Source: Brugia malayi (taxonomy: Eukaryota > Nematoda > Chromadorea > Rhabditida > Onchocercidae). From it: 64,000 nucleotides of DNA. Below the pieces are notes generated by a model. The model made no database searches, was not told where the DNA came from, and saw only the letters and a program-made list of their open reading frames with translations. The stretch spans positions 556,001 to 620,000 of the forward strand of contig NW_025062476.1 in the NCBI RefSeq assembly GCF_000002995.4, written 5' to 3'. This document shows positions 24,136-36,032 of this stretch, piece by piece; the first letter of the stretch is position 1; each line of letters begins with the position of its first letter. The translations under genes and the position numbers were made by a program.

Positions 24136-24896
24136 GAAAAAATCGACAGTTTCTGGTAAGCTTAAGAATATATCGTTTACCAGTCAACAAATGATTCATT
24201 GGTTAGGCATAAAATTCCATCTTTGGATGAACAAAAAAAGTAAAAAGATGAAGAAATAATTAGAAAAAAAAATGGAAATATAGTAAGAATAATAATTTAC
24301 GTAAATAATATATAACGAAGTAGAAGAAGGGAAAAAAGAAATAAATTCAAATAGTTAGGAATGAGAAAAGTGGGACACCAAAATTTCGTACGGTAAACAA
24401 GAAAATGAGAACAATACGCTTAAATAACAAGAACTAAAAGTTATAATTTTTCTTTGATAAATTTTAAAAAAGGTAGAAAGCTAGAAAAAAAAAAAAAAAA
24501 AACAAGACGATCATAGCAGGGTCATTGTATAACACATATTTAGTCCAGTAAAAAAAAAAAAAAAAAAAAAAACAGAACAAAAACATAATAACATCTTACA
24601 TAATAATTTGACACAACAATAAATAAAAATTATCAAATGAGAAAAAAGTTATTGATAAGACATTCATATGTTTTCCATTTCCGGTCAGACAGTTCCATTC
24701 TTTTCTTGAGTTCAATTCCTAAAAGATTTATAATAAAGTATACAATTTTTTTAATTAGTACAACTATACCACTGATTTTACAACATTTTGCTAACAAAAT
24801 AAACAAACTTGAACCGAATTAATTAACAGCAATAATTTGAAATTGCAGCAATAATATGATGGTACAAAACTTAAAGCAAACCTAAAAACTATCACC

Positions 24897-24909
24897 TAAC
24901 CTTTGACCC
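24897..24909. promoter_or_regulatory. DR1-type nuclear receptor motif
   Basis: TAACCTTTGACCC, that is, GGGTCA-A-AGGTTA on the minus strand: two hexamer half-sites spaced by one base, about 0.8 kb upstream of the TTC4 start. The motif was recognised by eye, and function is inferred. Confidence 0.35.
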
Positions 24910-25175
24910 TACACAATCGGTCAATGAAAAATGTTGGAACAAATATGGAATAAATACATTACTATGAAGCTAATACAAATCGATAGATTACAACAATTTA
25001 TGTTTGTTTGCATCAATGCTTGTCAACGCTATGAAAAATTAGAATTTCATTTAAAACAGAATGAATGATAGCTTTGCAGTTCGAAATATGCTAAATATTT
25101 TCTTTTTTTCGATTAAAATTTCACTTATCTATGACATATGATAATTCATTATGGTCTGATAAATGTTAACGTTAA

Positions 25176-25188
25176 AGGTTAAAGGTTA
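25176..25188. promoter_or_regulatory. DR1-type repeat AGGTTA-A-AGGTTA
   Basis: AGGTTAAAGGTTA on the plus strand, flanked by GTTAACGTTA. Two identical half-sites are spaced by one base. It is the same half-site variant as in the motif at 24897. Confidence 0.3.
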
Positions 25189-26056
25189 AATGATAAACTA
25201 TGGACTTATTTCAAATTTTAACAATTAAATAAAATGAAATATTTTTCCTCTTTCTTTCTTCTCTCTTCCATTAATAAATTTATTGTAATACAATCAGAAA
25301 ATGATTTTACATTGTTGGATTAATAATTAATTTATTAATAACGGATTAATTGGCAATAGATATTAACTTAAGTAAGCTAAGTAAAAGTAAATATTAATTG
25401 TTAACTTTAATTATACAAATAACAAATGAACAATAGCTAAAACGAATGTTAATTTTGAAATTTTAGCAGCAAAATTTTTTTTTGGTATAAGAAGTGAAAA
25501 AAAAAAAAAAAAAAAACGAATAAATTACTTTTGTAATACTTTTATTTTAAATTTTATTTTCTAACAAAAATGAAAATAGATATTTCAAGAGTTAGCTGTT
25601 CAACTTTTTTAATTTTTTTTAAATACAAACAATTAGTGAAAAGTTTGATTATTACTGATAGAAACTGTTTTCATATTTTTTCCTTTGTTTTCTTCTTTTC
25701 TCTTCCTCTTTGTTGTCTTTGTCTTTCAGATAATTTTCATGTCATTCCTTTTTTCGTTTTTTTTTTTTTTTTCACAGGTGAAGGAATGAAATTAAAATTA
25801 AAATTCAACTTATCAACAAATATTTAGGTAAACAAAATAAACAAGTGGTATAATTGATTGCCGAACAATTATCAATGTAACTGATGAATTAATTCTTGAA
25901 AAACAAGAAAAAGTAAAAATCTTTTTTTTTTTTTTTATTCAAACTTATTCCTTCCTTCTATTATCACTAATTAATACCAATGATTAGTAATATTTATAAA
26001 AATTTTTGAAAACCTTATTATATAAATATGAAACATTCAAATACGCGGAGGTTTCG

Positions 26057-26069
26057 TGACCTTTGACCC
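26057..26069. promoter_or_regulatory. Near-consensus DR1 nuclear receptor element
   Basis: TGACCTTTGACCC, the reverse of GGGTCA-A-AGGTCA, matches the HNF4/COUP-TF-type DR1 consensus closely. It sits in a locally GC-richer patch (ACGCGGAGGTTTCGTG) about 2 kb upstream of the TTC4 start. Confidence 0.4.
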
Positions 26070-27846
26070 AGAACATAAGTATAAAGAATATTGTGCTGAA
26101 AATAAATGATCGACTAGCATATTTTTCTTCTCCTTTCTTTTATACAATTATCACAAAATACATCTTAAAAAGAAAAAAAAAAAACGGAAAATTGGACAAA
26201 TTCCGAATTATACCTGACCTTCCCTCCTCCAAACCTGAAATTCAATATCGACAACGATCCTTTGACATACGAACTAATGTCAAATCAATCTATTATATGA
26301 CATTACTTTTAGTTCCTAGTTAATCTAATGAATATTAAATAAGTGAAATAGAAAATTGATAAATTTTATGAGCAAATTAACAATTATATCAGTAATCAAT
26401 AGAACCGTCTTTTTTTTTACCTGTAAAATATGTATAATGAAAATTTCAAATTTTTATTTTTTTTTTCAACTTTCGCAAGAATTAAAAGAAAAAAAAAACA
26501 CACACACACACATAGAAAAGGTGCAGCATTGAAAAAAAAAAAAAAGAAAACTACAAATAAAAGTGTAACTTAAAAAAAAGAAAGGAAAGCAATAACATAA
26601 AGAAAATGTATTTTCTAATTAATAATTGATTCATTTTTACAATAATTTGAATAAAAAAAAATTTGCTACAAATAAATCTACAATATACAATAAAATCTAT
26701 TACAAGCTTTCATTCAACAGTAATGTATCAATAAGATAATAAATTAATTAAAAATGATGAAAAAGCAAAAAAATGGAAGACAAAAATATTTCCTACGACT
26801 AGAAATTGTAACTAATCTGATATCTCAATATTATAATAACAATAAAAATATGAGAAAATTGACCAAAAAAAAAAGCGAGATAAAAAAACTTTCTAAGGTG
26901 CAAAAAAAAAAAAAAAAAAGCATAAATAAGCTGTATATATGTACTTGTACAGAAAAAAAAAAGAAAGAAAGAAAATCAATGAAAATTAGAAAATAACAAC
27001 CCATCAGATTTAAATACCAAAAATTTTTTAAAAAAAAAGAAAAAAAAAAAGTGATATATCCGAAAAGTAATGTTTGAAGATAATTGTATCAATTAAACCT
27101 ATAATTTTACAAATTACTGTTAATTTAACTTTTGCTAGAAGCACAATAATAAATGCACCAAAAAATTATTATGTAGCAAGATTTTAATCAAAACAGAATT
27201 TCTATTCTTTCCTTTTTTCTTCTTTATAAAATCATTATCCTAGATCAAAATTCAGTAGTTATCTCTTGAAATCGATAAGAGAGAGAGAGAGAGAAAAAAA
27301 AAATTGATCTTATACCTAAAAAGATTGTAAATAAATTTTATACAAAACTAAATAGGAAAGTAAAACTACCAATTATGTCATTAACTTATCAAATATTGCA
27401 TGATAAGAAAATGTATACATAAACTGAAATTGAACAATAAATATTGAAAACCAAAAACGTAGCCATCATTTGATGGTAATAAAAAATTCAAAATAAGATA
27501 CCAAATACCTAAATTTAATCAATAAAAGTCAAACATTCCTCTGTTTCAACTTTAGTGAATTTTAATTTAAAAGTAACAAAAAAAAAGGAATTTTTAATCA
27601 AATTTCAATAACTACCATGATAATTTCTTTTGCAAAAAACTATGATACATATTCATCATCACTGATATGCATGTTTTTTATTAATCATGAAAATATCAAG
27701 GTAATCATTTTTTTCCCCATATTTATGCCTGAATTATTCAAACAAAGTTATAAAAATGACAATAAAATTCACACTTATCATTTCAAAATAAAATATTATG
27801 CAAAGCGAATAAATAATTTCTAGTGTAAAAGCAAAAAAAAAAAGTT

Positions 27847-27852
27847 ATTTAT
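27847..27852 (-). terminator. Candidate poly(A) signal of the SLAIN-like gene
   Basis: AATAAA on the minus strand, about 62 bases after the stop codon at 27914. This spacing is typical of short nematode 3' UTRs. Confidence 0.5.
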
Positions 27853-27913
27853 TAGAATAGTAATAATCTAATTTAGTTCATTTTTTTTTCCCTTCCTTTT
27901 TTCATTGTATAAT

Positions 27914-30900
27914 TTAGAAGCATTCATCAGCCCATCGTTGCTCATTATGTGACATACCACCACTACCACATTCCGAACGTGTATCATCGTATAAATGTTG
28001 CGCTGATAATGCTAATGATGGTGTACTACCGCCAGCTAAACCACGAATAGTTCTGAAAAAAAAAAAAAAAATTTTTTTAAATTTGAAAACATAAATAATT
28101 ATTCCATGTTATCTGTAAAACTAGCTTAATATAATTTACAACTTATAGCGTTAATTTATTTTTGAAAAAAATTCTAAAATAAAGTTAAAAAATTTTTTCC
28201 ATATAAACCTAATTTCGATAAAATTTTTCCATTAAGCTAAGCTCAATTTTAATGAAAGCTTCTTTTACATTATACTAATTTAACATAGACAAAACATTTC
28301 AGGTCAGCAAATTTAAAAGCAAGAAAAAAAAAACTATTGCACGTTAACTGATAAATTAGCGAATACTTTTCTCACTTTAATTTCCTCCTAAATTAGCAAA
28401 AATTATTCTACATCAATAAATTCCTAAAATTAAAGTAAAATATTGAAACAAAAAGAAAAAAAAAAAATTAATTAACATACGATCTAGTAAGTGCAGAAGC
28501 ACGTGGTGTGGGAATCAAACTGCGTCCAAGACTCTTTCGAACTGGGGTTGGTAATCGCTGAAATTTAAAAAAAAGAAAAGTACATTAAGAGTTATCAATA
28601 GTTTACTGATAATTATTCCATAATTACAAAACTAATTCATAATGAATAAGTTTGAATTATCAATTTTAGCAAATAACTATGAACAATAATTAACTATGAA
28701 TAATATTAGATTAATATATTACTAATTTCTAAGTTTTCCTTATCAAAAAGCTCAACAATTGCTATATATAAAGTATATGATGATTTACTATCCTATATTA
28801 TTTATTATCAGTTAACAATAATTCTTATCAAAATAAGATATAGTCTTACAGAAGCATGAAAAACAGATGATGGTATAGAAACAGCTGATAGTTTTGCATT
28901 ATTTGCATGAAATTCAGTAGATCTTGATGATGCTAATGGCATCGTTCCTCGTCTTGTAGATTGCACCTGAGAATTATCTGCAAAGTAATAATTGTAATTT
29001 AAGTAGTTAAAAAAAAAAAAAAAAAAAAAAAACAATTTGAAAAATGGAAGTGAAAAAATGCAATATGAAGAATTAAAGGAGAGAAGTAGTAACAATAGAA
29101 AATATATAAAATATTTTCATTTATTCAGTGAAAATTCAATTCTATTGTTCAAATAAGGAAAAAGCCTCCATTTTCTCTTTTTGTTTTCAACATTGTCTTA
29201 AGTAAGACTAAAGTATAATAATGTTCTAGCAGACTGATTAATAAAGATCAAAAACTAACGAGCACATGAGGAAAACGTTTTGCTTGCAATATCACCCTGA
29301 ACACTGGATTTCAGTCTGCTTAATTCTTCTCGTAATTCTTTAAAAAAAATTAAATTGAGCATAAAATCGAAGAGATACAAAAACAATAACTACTCCAATT
29401 TAGCATTCAACATCAAAAGAAATTCGAAAAATATTTGAATCAAAGAAAGACATCTTTTCCGGAATTATGCATGAATTATTCGAAAAAAAAAAAAAAAAAG
29501 GAACTGTGAAGCATTACAAACAGAAACCTGCTTCTTGTCGTTCAACAATACTTTTAATATCTTTTAAATCCGGTTGTGTAGATGGTGAATGAGATTTTGT
29601 TGATCTATATAATGATTTTGACTTATCTAATACTGATGATCGCTGTGAAGCATGCTAAAAAAAAGTATTTGAATAATAGCTGAAATAAGAAATATATCTT
29701 TAGAATAATCAGAAATATTAAATTAAGCTAAAAATAAAATAATTAAGATCTGATAAGTTCATTTTATTGATAAAACAGTAAGGTAAAAGTAACCAAAAAC
29801 TGAAGGAAGAAATTTGTAACAAATAGATCAGTTTTTGTTAATCATATCTACTGTCTTATATTTATTTATTTATATTACTATTAATATTAGTACTATATTA
29901 TCATTATTATTGTTATTAATATTAATATTATCATTAATCATTTATTATTATTATTATTATCATATTCTTTAAACGTTATTTATTAAATGTATATGACTTC
30001 GAGTAGGGAAATTCGTAAGGAATTTCTAGAAAATTAAGTAAGCAAAAATATTCTAACAAAGTAGTACCGACATTTTGCGCAATCATCGGTGGAACACGTG
30101 CAGTGTTAACTTGACGAACTTGTCGTGATTCATGAATTGAAGGATCTGAGTTCAGTAAGCTGATGCTGCTATTTGCGCTAGACTAAAATTGTTGTTCCAG
30201 TAATTACTCAAAAATTTTCATTACATATTGTCAAATTTTTTTTTTGATTACATATTGTAATTTAAAAAAGAAAAAAAAAAAAATTACATCTGCAGACGAT
30301 TTAATGCATTCATTTATTGCTGCAAGTGATGTTCCATTCGAAATTACTTTACCACGTGAATCTAAAATTTCGAATAAAAAAAATCAGTGAGCAAATCTTA
30401 AATACTGAATTATTAAGCAATTTTGTGATGAGCAAATTAATTCTTAAAATTGCACATAAATAAATTAGTATGTTAGAAAATAGAGAAAAAATGTCGTAAA
30501 ATTTCAGAAAATTTAAAGAGGAAAAACAGGAAAAAAGGAAAAGAAATAAGAAATATGAAAAGAAAAATAGTATAACATTTAGTTTTGTTTTGGAGAGCGG
30601 AGAAAAAGTAGAGGGAGGGAAATTTTTATTAACATAATTGATTATGAATGATATATTACTGTATTACTATTATAATTATAATAATTCTTAAATTATATGT
30701 TGAAAAATTGTGAAAACAGAAAGGATAAGAAAAAATAAAATAAAAAAAAAAGCATGAAAAAAGTTAAGAATAAAAAGAATGTAAATGATAAAATGCTAAA
30801 TGTTTATGGCTTATAAAAGCAAATTAAAATTAAAAGAACTTCTGAATTATTTATTTATAATTGACGAAACTAATAAGGAAAAAGCAATCAATAGCAGCAA

Positions 30901-33900
30901 AATAATGATAACAAATGATTATAATCAAAGCATACATATATATATATATATAATTTCTGTATACTATATTTCATAAAATATCAATCTTTTGAATTTTAAA
31001 TTTCTATGTGACATAAATGTTTTGCTATTAGACAAAGAAATCACTACGATTTAATAAAAATTCTCACCTTTCCTCTTTCCTTTTCTTTTTACTTTAAATC
31101 ATTTAAGAGTTTTTCTAATTTTGATCAATATCATGAATTTTTAGGATTTTATTAGCAAACGTTACAAACATAATGAAATTTGAATTTGCTAAGAAGATAA
31201 TCAAAAGCTAATATTTTACAAAATATAATAAAACAATTAACAAAGTGCTATATGATCCACATGCATAATTATCATTCAATCGTAATTCCAATTTATTTTC
31301 TGATAAATTTCAAAGATAAAACATTTTGCAATATAAATTTAAGCTTTTTTTTAAAAAAAAGCATAAGCATGTAAAAGCATGAACAAAAATTTAAGTGAAA
31401 AAAAGAAATTATGTCATGAAAGAAATCAATGATACTATTCATTACAAAGATAAAAATCACAAAAATTAAGCAAAAAAAAATTCTCGAAAATTAAACAAAG
31501 TTTTGAAACTAAGCATGCTAGAAGAAAAAAAAAAAAAAATTAAAATATTACTTTTATATCATGCATTTTATGTAGATTACTTCTCACTTTCAATTTTCAG
31601 TTATAAGTTATTTCCATTTTATTAATCTAACAATTAGCTCATAATCATTAAATATTTGACTAATCATTAAAAATCTATCAGATCAATTGCTTGCATTTAA
31701 TTTTAAAAACAAATTAAAAAATGTCAATTCCTTACTGTTTCAAAATTAAATGTATGATATTGCAAAAAATATATAAACTGAAACTCTTTTAAAAAAAAAA
31801 GGAAAAAAATAGCATTACAAAATAAATAACAGCAAAAAAAAAGAAAAAAAAAAAAATTTGATAGCTAACGGAAAAAATAAAAAAAAAAAAAAGCCAAATT
31901 AAATCATAAAGTTTTGGAAAGTATTCATCTCATAGGCATATCACAAAATGATATCGCAATAAATGAAAAAAAAAAAAAAAAAAATTGCAAAAAAAGAAAA
32001 AAAAAAAAAGAAGGAAAAACAGATATTATAATAACTAATGAAAAAAAAATTTTTTTCAAAATTAAATTTCTTTCCTTATTATCAAAAAAATTCAAACCAT
32101 TTTATCTTTTCACTTCATTATTATTAATAGTTACTTAAAATTACTAGATATGCCTATGCATATATAATTTTAGTAAACGAAGAAGAAATATTTGATCAAA
32201 ACAATTGAAAGAAATGATTGTTACCGTTTTGTGATGCAATTGTAGATGATATGATATTGGCACTATCAGTTATTGTGGTAGTAGTAGCAGTAGTAGTAGA
32301 TGAAAACAGCATATCATTATTAAAATCCGAGCTTGCATCATAAAATTCATCACTATCATCATCATCATTATCATTATCATTTGTTATCAGTGCCATATTT
32401 TCAGTTGATAGTAAGGGTGATACTGTTGATGAAGTAACAATGGTAGAACTGTTAGCAGCATTTGTAGTAGTAGCAGTAGCAGTAGCAATAGTAGTAGTAG
32501 AAGTAATTGTTGTAGTAACATCATGTTGTTGTTGCTTTCCTTCATAACATATTTGCTGATATTTTTTATTCATAGAGTTATTATCATACCACTTTGGTGT
32601 ATTTCCTTTTAAAACATCTTTATCATCCTTATCACCATAGATTTGATTCATTTCCATCATTTCTTCCTTTACTTGAGCCAAATGTTCTCGTTTATATCCA
32701 CCTACACTTTCCGCTTTTTCGTGTATTTTTTCAGCTCTTTTTTCTAGAAAATATTTTGGAGCAACCGTTGATAAATTAATAATGATGATAAATAATAACA
32801 AATAATAACATAATACTAATATTTAATAATAACAATAATAATACCTAATAATAATATCAGTATCAGTAATAATAATATTTAATAACAATAATAATAATAC
32901 CTGTGATTATAAGAATAAATATCAATATCAGTAATAATAATAATAAAGCATAAATTTTTTAGAAGAGTAAATTGAATAAATCAAACAACTAAACATAAAC
33001 ATAAATAAGCATTTTATTAGACAGATAAACAAACAAAACAAACCAATAAATTGGAAGTGAAATTTTTGAAAACAAAAATAGGAAGAAAAAAATTTTTAAT
33101 GTATTTGTAAGTAAATCATTGAGAAAACAAGAAATGAGGATAAGTTAGAAAGAAAATATTTACAATATGCCAAAATATATCGGCAATCTCCTCCTGCATT
33201 CTCTCGGGACTATTTTTATTTTCTCTCTATAATAACAATTTCTTTGTTCGTCTTTTTTTTTTTGTTATTGTTTAATAAAAAATTGTGATGTGCATTCTTT
33301 TGAAAATCCACAATATGTCACTCATATAATTTCTATTTTTCTATCTCTTTCACTGTCAAATTTACTTGTGTTTTTATTAAAATACTAGCAGAATGATTTT
33401 AAATTGTACGAATTTATATCAATTATTTACATTATTCCACCTAAAAACGCCTATAAAAGTAATCATAAAATTAATTTATAAAATCACCTAAACTTATAGC
33501 ATTCCCTCAAATTTATTAACTTTCAAATTAAATCAGAGAAAAAAAAGTGAAATAGAAAGTGAATTCACTTGTAAGTTCAATGAGTTGTAGTTCGAGTAAT
33601 TTAAACAAAGAAATTTGAAACGAGAAAGTGCGTATTGAAAATTTAAAAAATTTGAACTATAAACAAAAAATTCAACCAGTAAACTAAACAGATCTGATCA
33701 GTAACACTAATAAATCACGAAAAGATACATTATGTTAAATGATTAAACGATAATTCTAGCAAAAATCCCAGTAATTTTTAACATTTCAATTTTTTTTCCT
33801 TTCTAAAAAACAAAAAAAGGAAAAGAAAGGGAATGAAACAAATAACAATAAACAAATAATGAGTTGAAAATAACAAAAAAAAAAAGAAAAAAGAAAAAAT

Positions 33901-35390
33901 TGGAAAATGAGTAATACAAAAATTTAAAACAAAAAATGTTATAAGTAAAAATATAGAATAACAATGGATAAATGAATTTCTGCTACGCTAACTGCAAAAC
34001 TAATTTATTCAAGAATTTAATCTAAAATTTATGTAAGCAATGCGTTTGTAAGTCTTTCATCAAAAATTAGTTTTGAAAGTAACACATTTTATTATCCTCC
34101 TTTTTTTTTTCATTAGAAACTATTTTTTCCAAAACTTTAATTAATTGGAAATCTTAATTTCAATTTTAAAACTAATAATATTACTCAAATAGTTTGAAAA
34201 ATATAAATGAGAGTAATGCATCACGAAAGAATAATCTTTCAATTATTATAAAATGAAATGTATGTAATGCAAATAAGTAATCAGATAGTTGATATGAAAT
34301 GAAAAGTTTCTTCTTAAATAGTATCATATTTTAAAAAGTTATCAACAATATTCATATGTGATAATATGAAAAAAATACATTCACTTATCAAATATGCATG
34401 AATTAATTAGATTATAAAATGATCATAAAAAATCAACAAAAACTAATGAAACAAATTCTATATTTCAAAAAATATTGTTAATAATATGAATAATTTTCAT
34501 CAAAAATTTTAAAACTTTTTCTTCAAAAAAAAAGAAATTAACATTAATAATCTAATTAATTCACGCATATTTGATAAGTGAATGCATTTTTTTTTTGTTT
34601 TTTTTCTCCTTTCTTAAGTAATTGCTAGATCAAAAGAAGGATGGAATTTTTTTTTTGTTCCTAATAATTCTATCAATATTTGCTAAATAATTTAATTGTC
34701 TAATCTAAAATTTTAATATATATATATTTCATTCTTTCTCTCATATAATTTTCGAAAAAAAAAAAAAAAAAAAAAGAAATGGAGAAAAATTATTAAGAAA
34801 TTTATGCTTAAACATTTAATATTTTTAATTAACATAACAAATTTATACTAACAATTACTATTATTAAATAATTTTAAACTAACTTTTCCTAGCTGCTTGA
34901 CTGGCTAATTTTCTGCTTAATGCACTTCGTGTCTGGAAATCAACATTCATTGCTGCACCCTGTAATATCATAATATCAAGTAAATAAAAGTGAAAAAAAA
35001 AAAAAAAAGATGACGAATAATTATCACATATAATTATCATGAATCCTTGCATTCTAGAACACATTTCATATTATATTTTCGAACAATTTTTTTTTTTTTT
35101 TTTTTTGAACACCTTTATAATTTATAAATAACATTTGAATTTTTTTTTCCTAACTACTATTTTTCAATTAATTTAATTAAAATTACTACAGCAATTTTTT
35201 AACAAATTTTTGGTGAAAAAAAAAAAAAGTGAGAGATGTAACTAACCTGTAACCATTCAACAATTCGTCCAGATTCTTGTATGCTATTTGATTGTGTTGA
35301 TGATAAATTAGGTGGTTCAATAAGCCATGTTTCCTCATCAAACTCTGTGCTATCAATTATAGCTGTTGCTTTATTTATTGTTGTACTCAT
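27914..35390 (-). CDS. SLAIN-like microtubule-associated protein (490 aa)
   Basis: Ten exons (35390-35247, 34959-34884, 32743-32225, 30361-30288, 30182-30072, 29654-29528, 29337-29260, 28977-28850, 28557-28481, 28052-27914) join in phase into 490 residues. Family assignment is tentative and rests on the N-terminus: an acidic EETWLIEPP segment, then a split block RIVEWLQ...MNVDFQTRSALSRKLASQ. That block resembles the SLAIN family pattern of an acidic WLY motif followed by WCR...NPSPE...R.L...L. SLAIN proteins promote microtubule plus-end growth with EB1/CLIP/ch-TOG. The middle exon is low complexity (Thr/Ala tracts, NDNDNDDDDSDEF). A short coiled coil follows (LKDIKSIVERQEAELREEL, crossing an exon junction), then basic Ser/Pro-rich segments (RLPTPVRKSLGR, SLIPTPRAS) typical of EB-binding regions. 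The protein ends RWADECF. A TTTCAG acceptor two bases before the ATG supports the start. Confidence 0.72.
30934..30952. repeat. TA microsatellite in an intron
   Basis: A short TA dinucleotide run within the 1.9-kb intron between 30362 and 32224 of the SLAIN-like gene. The rest of that intron is AT-rich with A runs, and no other exon was recognised in it. Confidence 0.85.
32225..32570 (-). repeat. Trinucleotide-derived low-complexity coding sequence
   Basis: Inside the large SLAIN-like exon, runs of ACT/ACA/GCA-type codons encode alternating Thr and Ala tracts, a Gln stretch (GKQQQHD) and an Asn/Asp run (NDNDNDDDDSDEF). On the plus strand these appear as GTAGTAGCAGTAG-like and CATCATCATCATTATC-like triplets. 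Confidence 0.85.
32802..32950. repeat. AAT/ATA trinucleotide-rich intronic tract
   Basis: Repeated AATAATAATACC and ATATCAGTATCAGTAATAA segments lie in the 2.1-kb intron 32744-34883. A block of about 60 bases (AATATTTAATAAC..., ATCAGTATCAGTAATAATA...) appears twice in degenerate form. Confidence 0.75.
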
Positions 35391-35392
35391 TC

Positions 35393-35394
35393 CT
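35393..35394 (-). other. Acceptor AG two bases before the SLAIN-like start codon
   Basis: AAAATTTCAG then GA then ATG on the minus strand. It is consistent with spliced-leader addition, possibly as the downstream cistron of an operon led by the ATP synthase epsilon gene. Confidence 0.55.
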
Positions 35395-35850
35395 GAAATT
35401 TTAATTTATTTCATTAATTATTCATGCATATAGAGATAAATTCAACGCAACACGAAATGCATTATAATTACAATCATATTCGCATATTGAACAATATGAT
35501 GATAAGTATTAAACCTATACTAAAATACTATTAATATTAATTATTACTTTTAGCAGTCTAAAAAATTTTTCTAAAAATCTCATAAAAATGCATAAAATTC
35601 TTACTGAAAAATAGTATGAGCAAAAATATGATGAAGCAAAAATTTGCAAAATGCAAATTATATCATTAGAATGAATCGATCAAAAAAAAAACAAAAGAAA
35701 AAAGTTGAAAATTCGAGATAAAAATACTCCTAACTATAACATAATCCCTAACATTTGAGGTTATGAAAAATACAAAAAAAGAAAAAAAATAAAATAAGGA
35801 AAAAAAAAAGACTATTCATTGAAATTAGATGACAATAATAGCGAATTATT

Positions 35851-36015
35851 TCACTCTTTCTTCAATGGTTTTCCGTTTTCCCACGACGTAATTTTCACGC
35901 TTGTTGTCACCGGTTTTTCCGCTTCTTTCTTCAATCCTTTTTTCAGACATTTTCGCGTAGCTGACGCTGCAATTTGTGAGTATCGTACATAATTGATGCC
36001 CATTTGACGCCACAT
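35851..36015 (-). CDS. ATP5F1E: Mitochondrial ATP synthase F1 subunit epsilon (54 aa)
   Basis: Smallest subunit of the F1 central stalk of mitochondrial ATP synthase; it binds gamma/delta on the matrix side. A single open exon of 54 codons starts MWRQMGINYVRYSQIAASAT, which matches the family signature WR.AG..Y..YSQI.A..... near the N-terminus. It is followed by a basic segment and VKITSWENGKPLKKE, which fits the VKI...K..K end of the family. Its length matches the usual 50-55 residues, and as in other eukaryotes no cleavable presequence is seen. The start is fixed by the signature and by an acceptor (AATTTCAG) 15 bases upstream of the ATG. The stop lies 461 bases upstream of the start of the SLAIN-like gene on the same strand. 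Confidence 0.93.
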   Translation of the reverse strand: MWRQMGINYVRYSQIAASATRKCLKKGLKKEAEKPVTTSVKITSWENGKPLKKE

Positions 36016-36030
36016 TCTTTTGATATTATC

Positions 36031-36032
36031 CT
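36031..36032 (-). other. Acceptor AG upstream of the ATP synthase epsilon start
   Basis: GGAATTTCAG on the minus strand, 15 bases before the ATG. It is either a spliced-leader site or the 3' end of a 5'-UTR intron. The 15 bases stay in frame, so a tiny upstream coding exon cannot be ruled out. Confidence 0.5.

Larger units (their letters stand above)
24136..27846. other. Intergenic region between TTC4 5' end and the SLAIN-like gene 3' end
   Basis: About 3.7 kb of AT-rich DNA with many A/T runs and a short GA microsatellite at 27277-27294. No coding exon was recognised. It contains three nuclear-receptor-like DR1 motifs (24897-24909, 25176-25188, 26057-26069), listed separately. Confidence 0.55.

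Noticed and set aside
24047..24259. 70-codon plus-strand open frame with MSPL repeats
   Set aside because: It is antisense to the TTC4 first exon; the apparent repeats come from the DSSGE coding duplication.
26754..26996. 80-codon Lys-rich open frame
   Set aside because: The translation follows A-runs and AAG/AAA triplets; no splice context or similarity.
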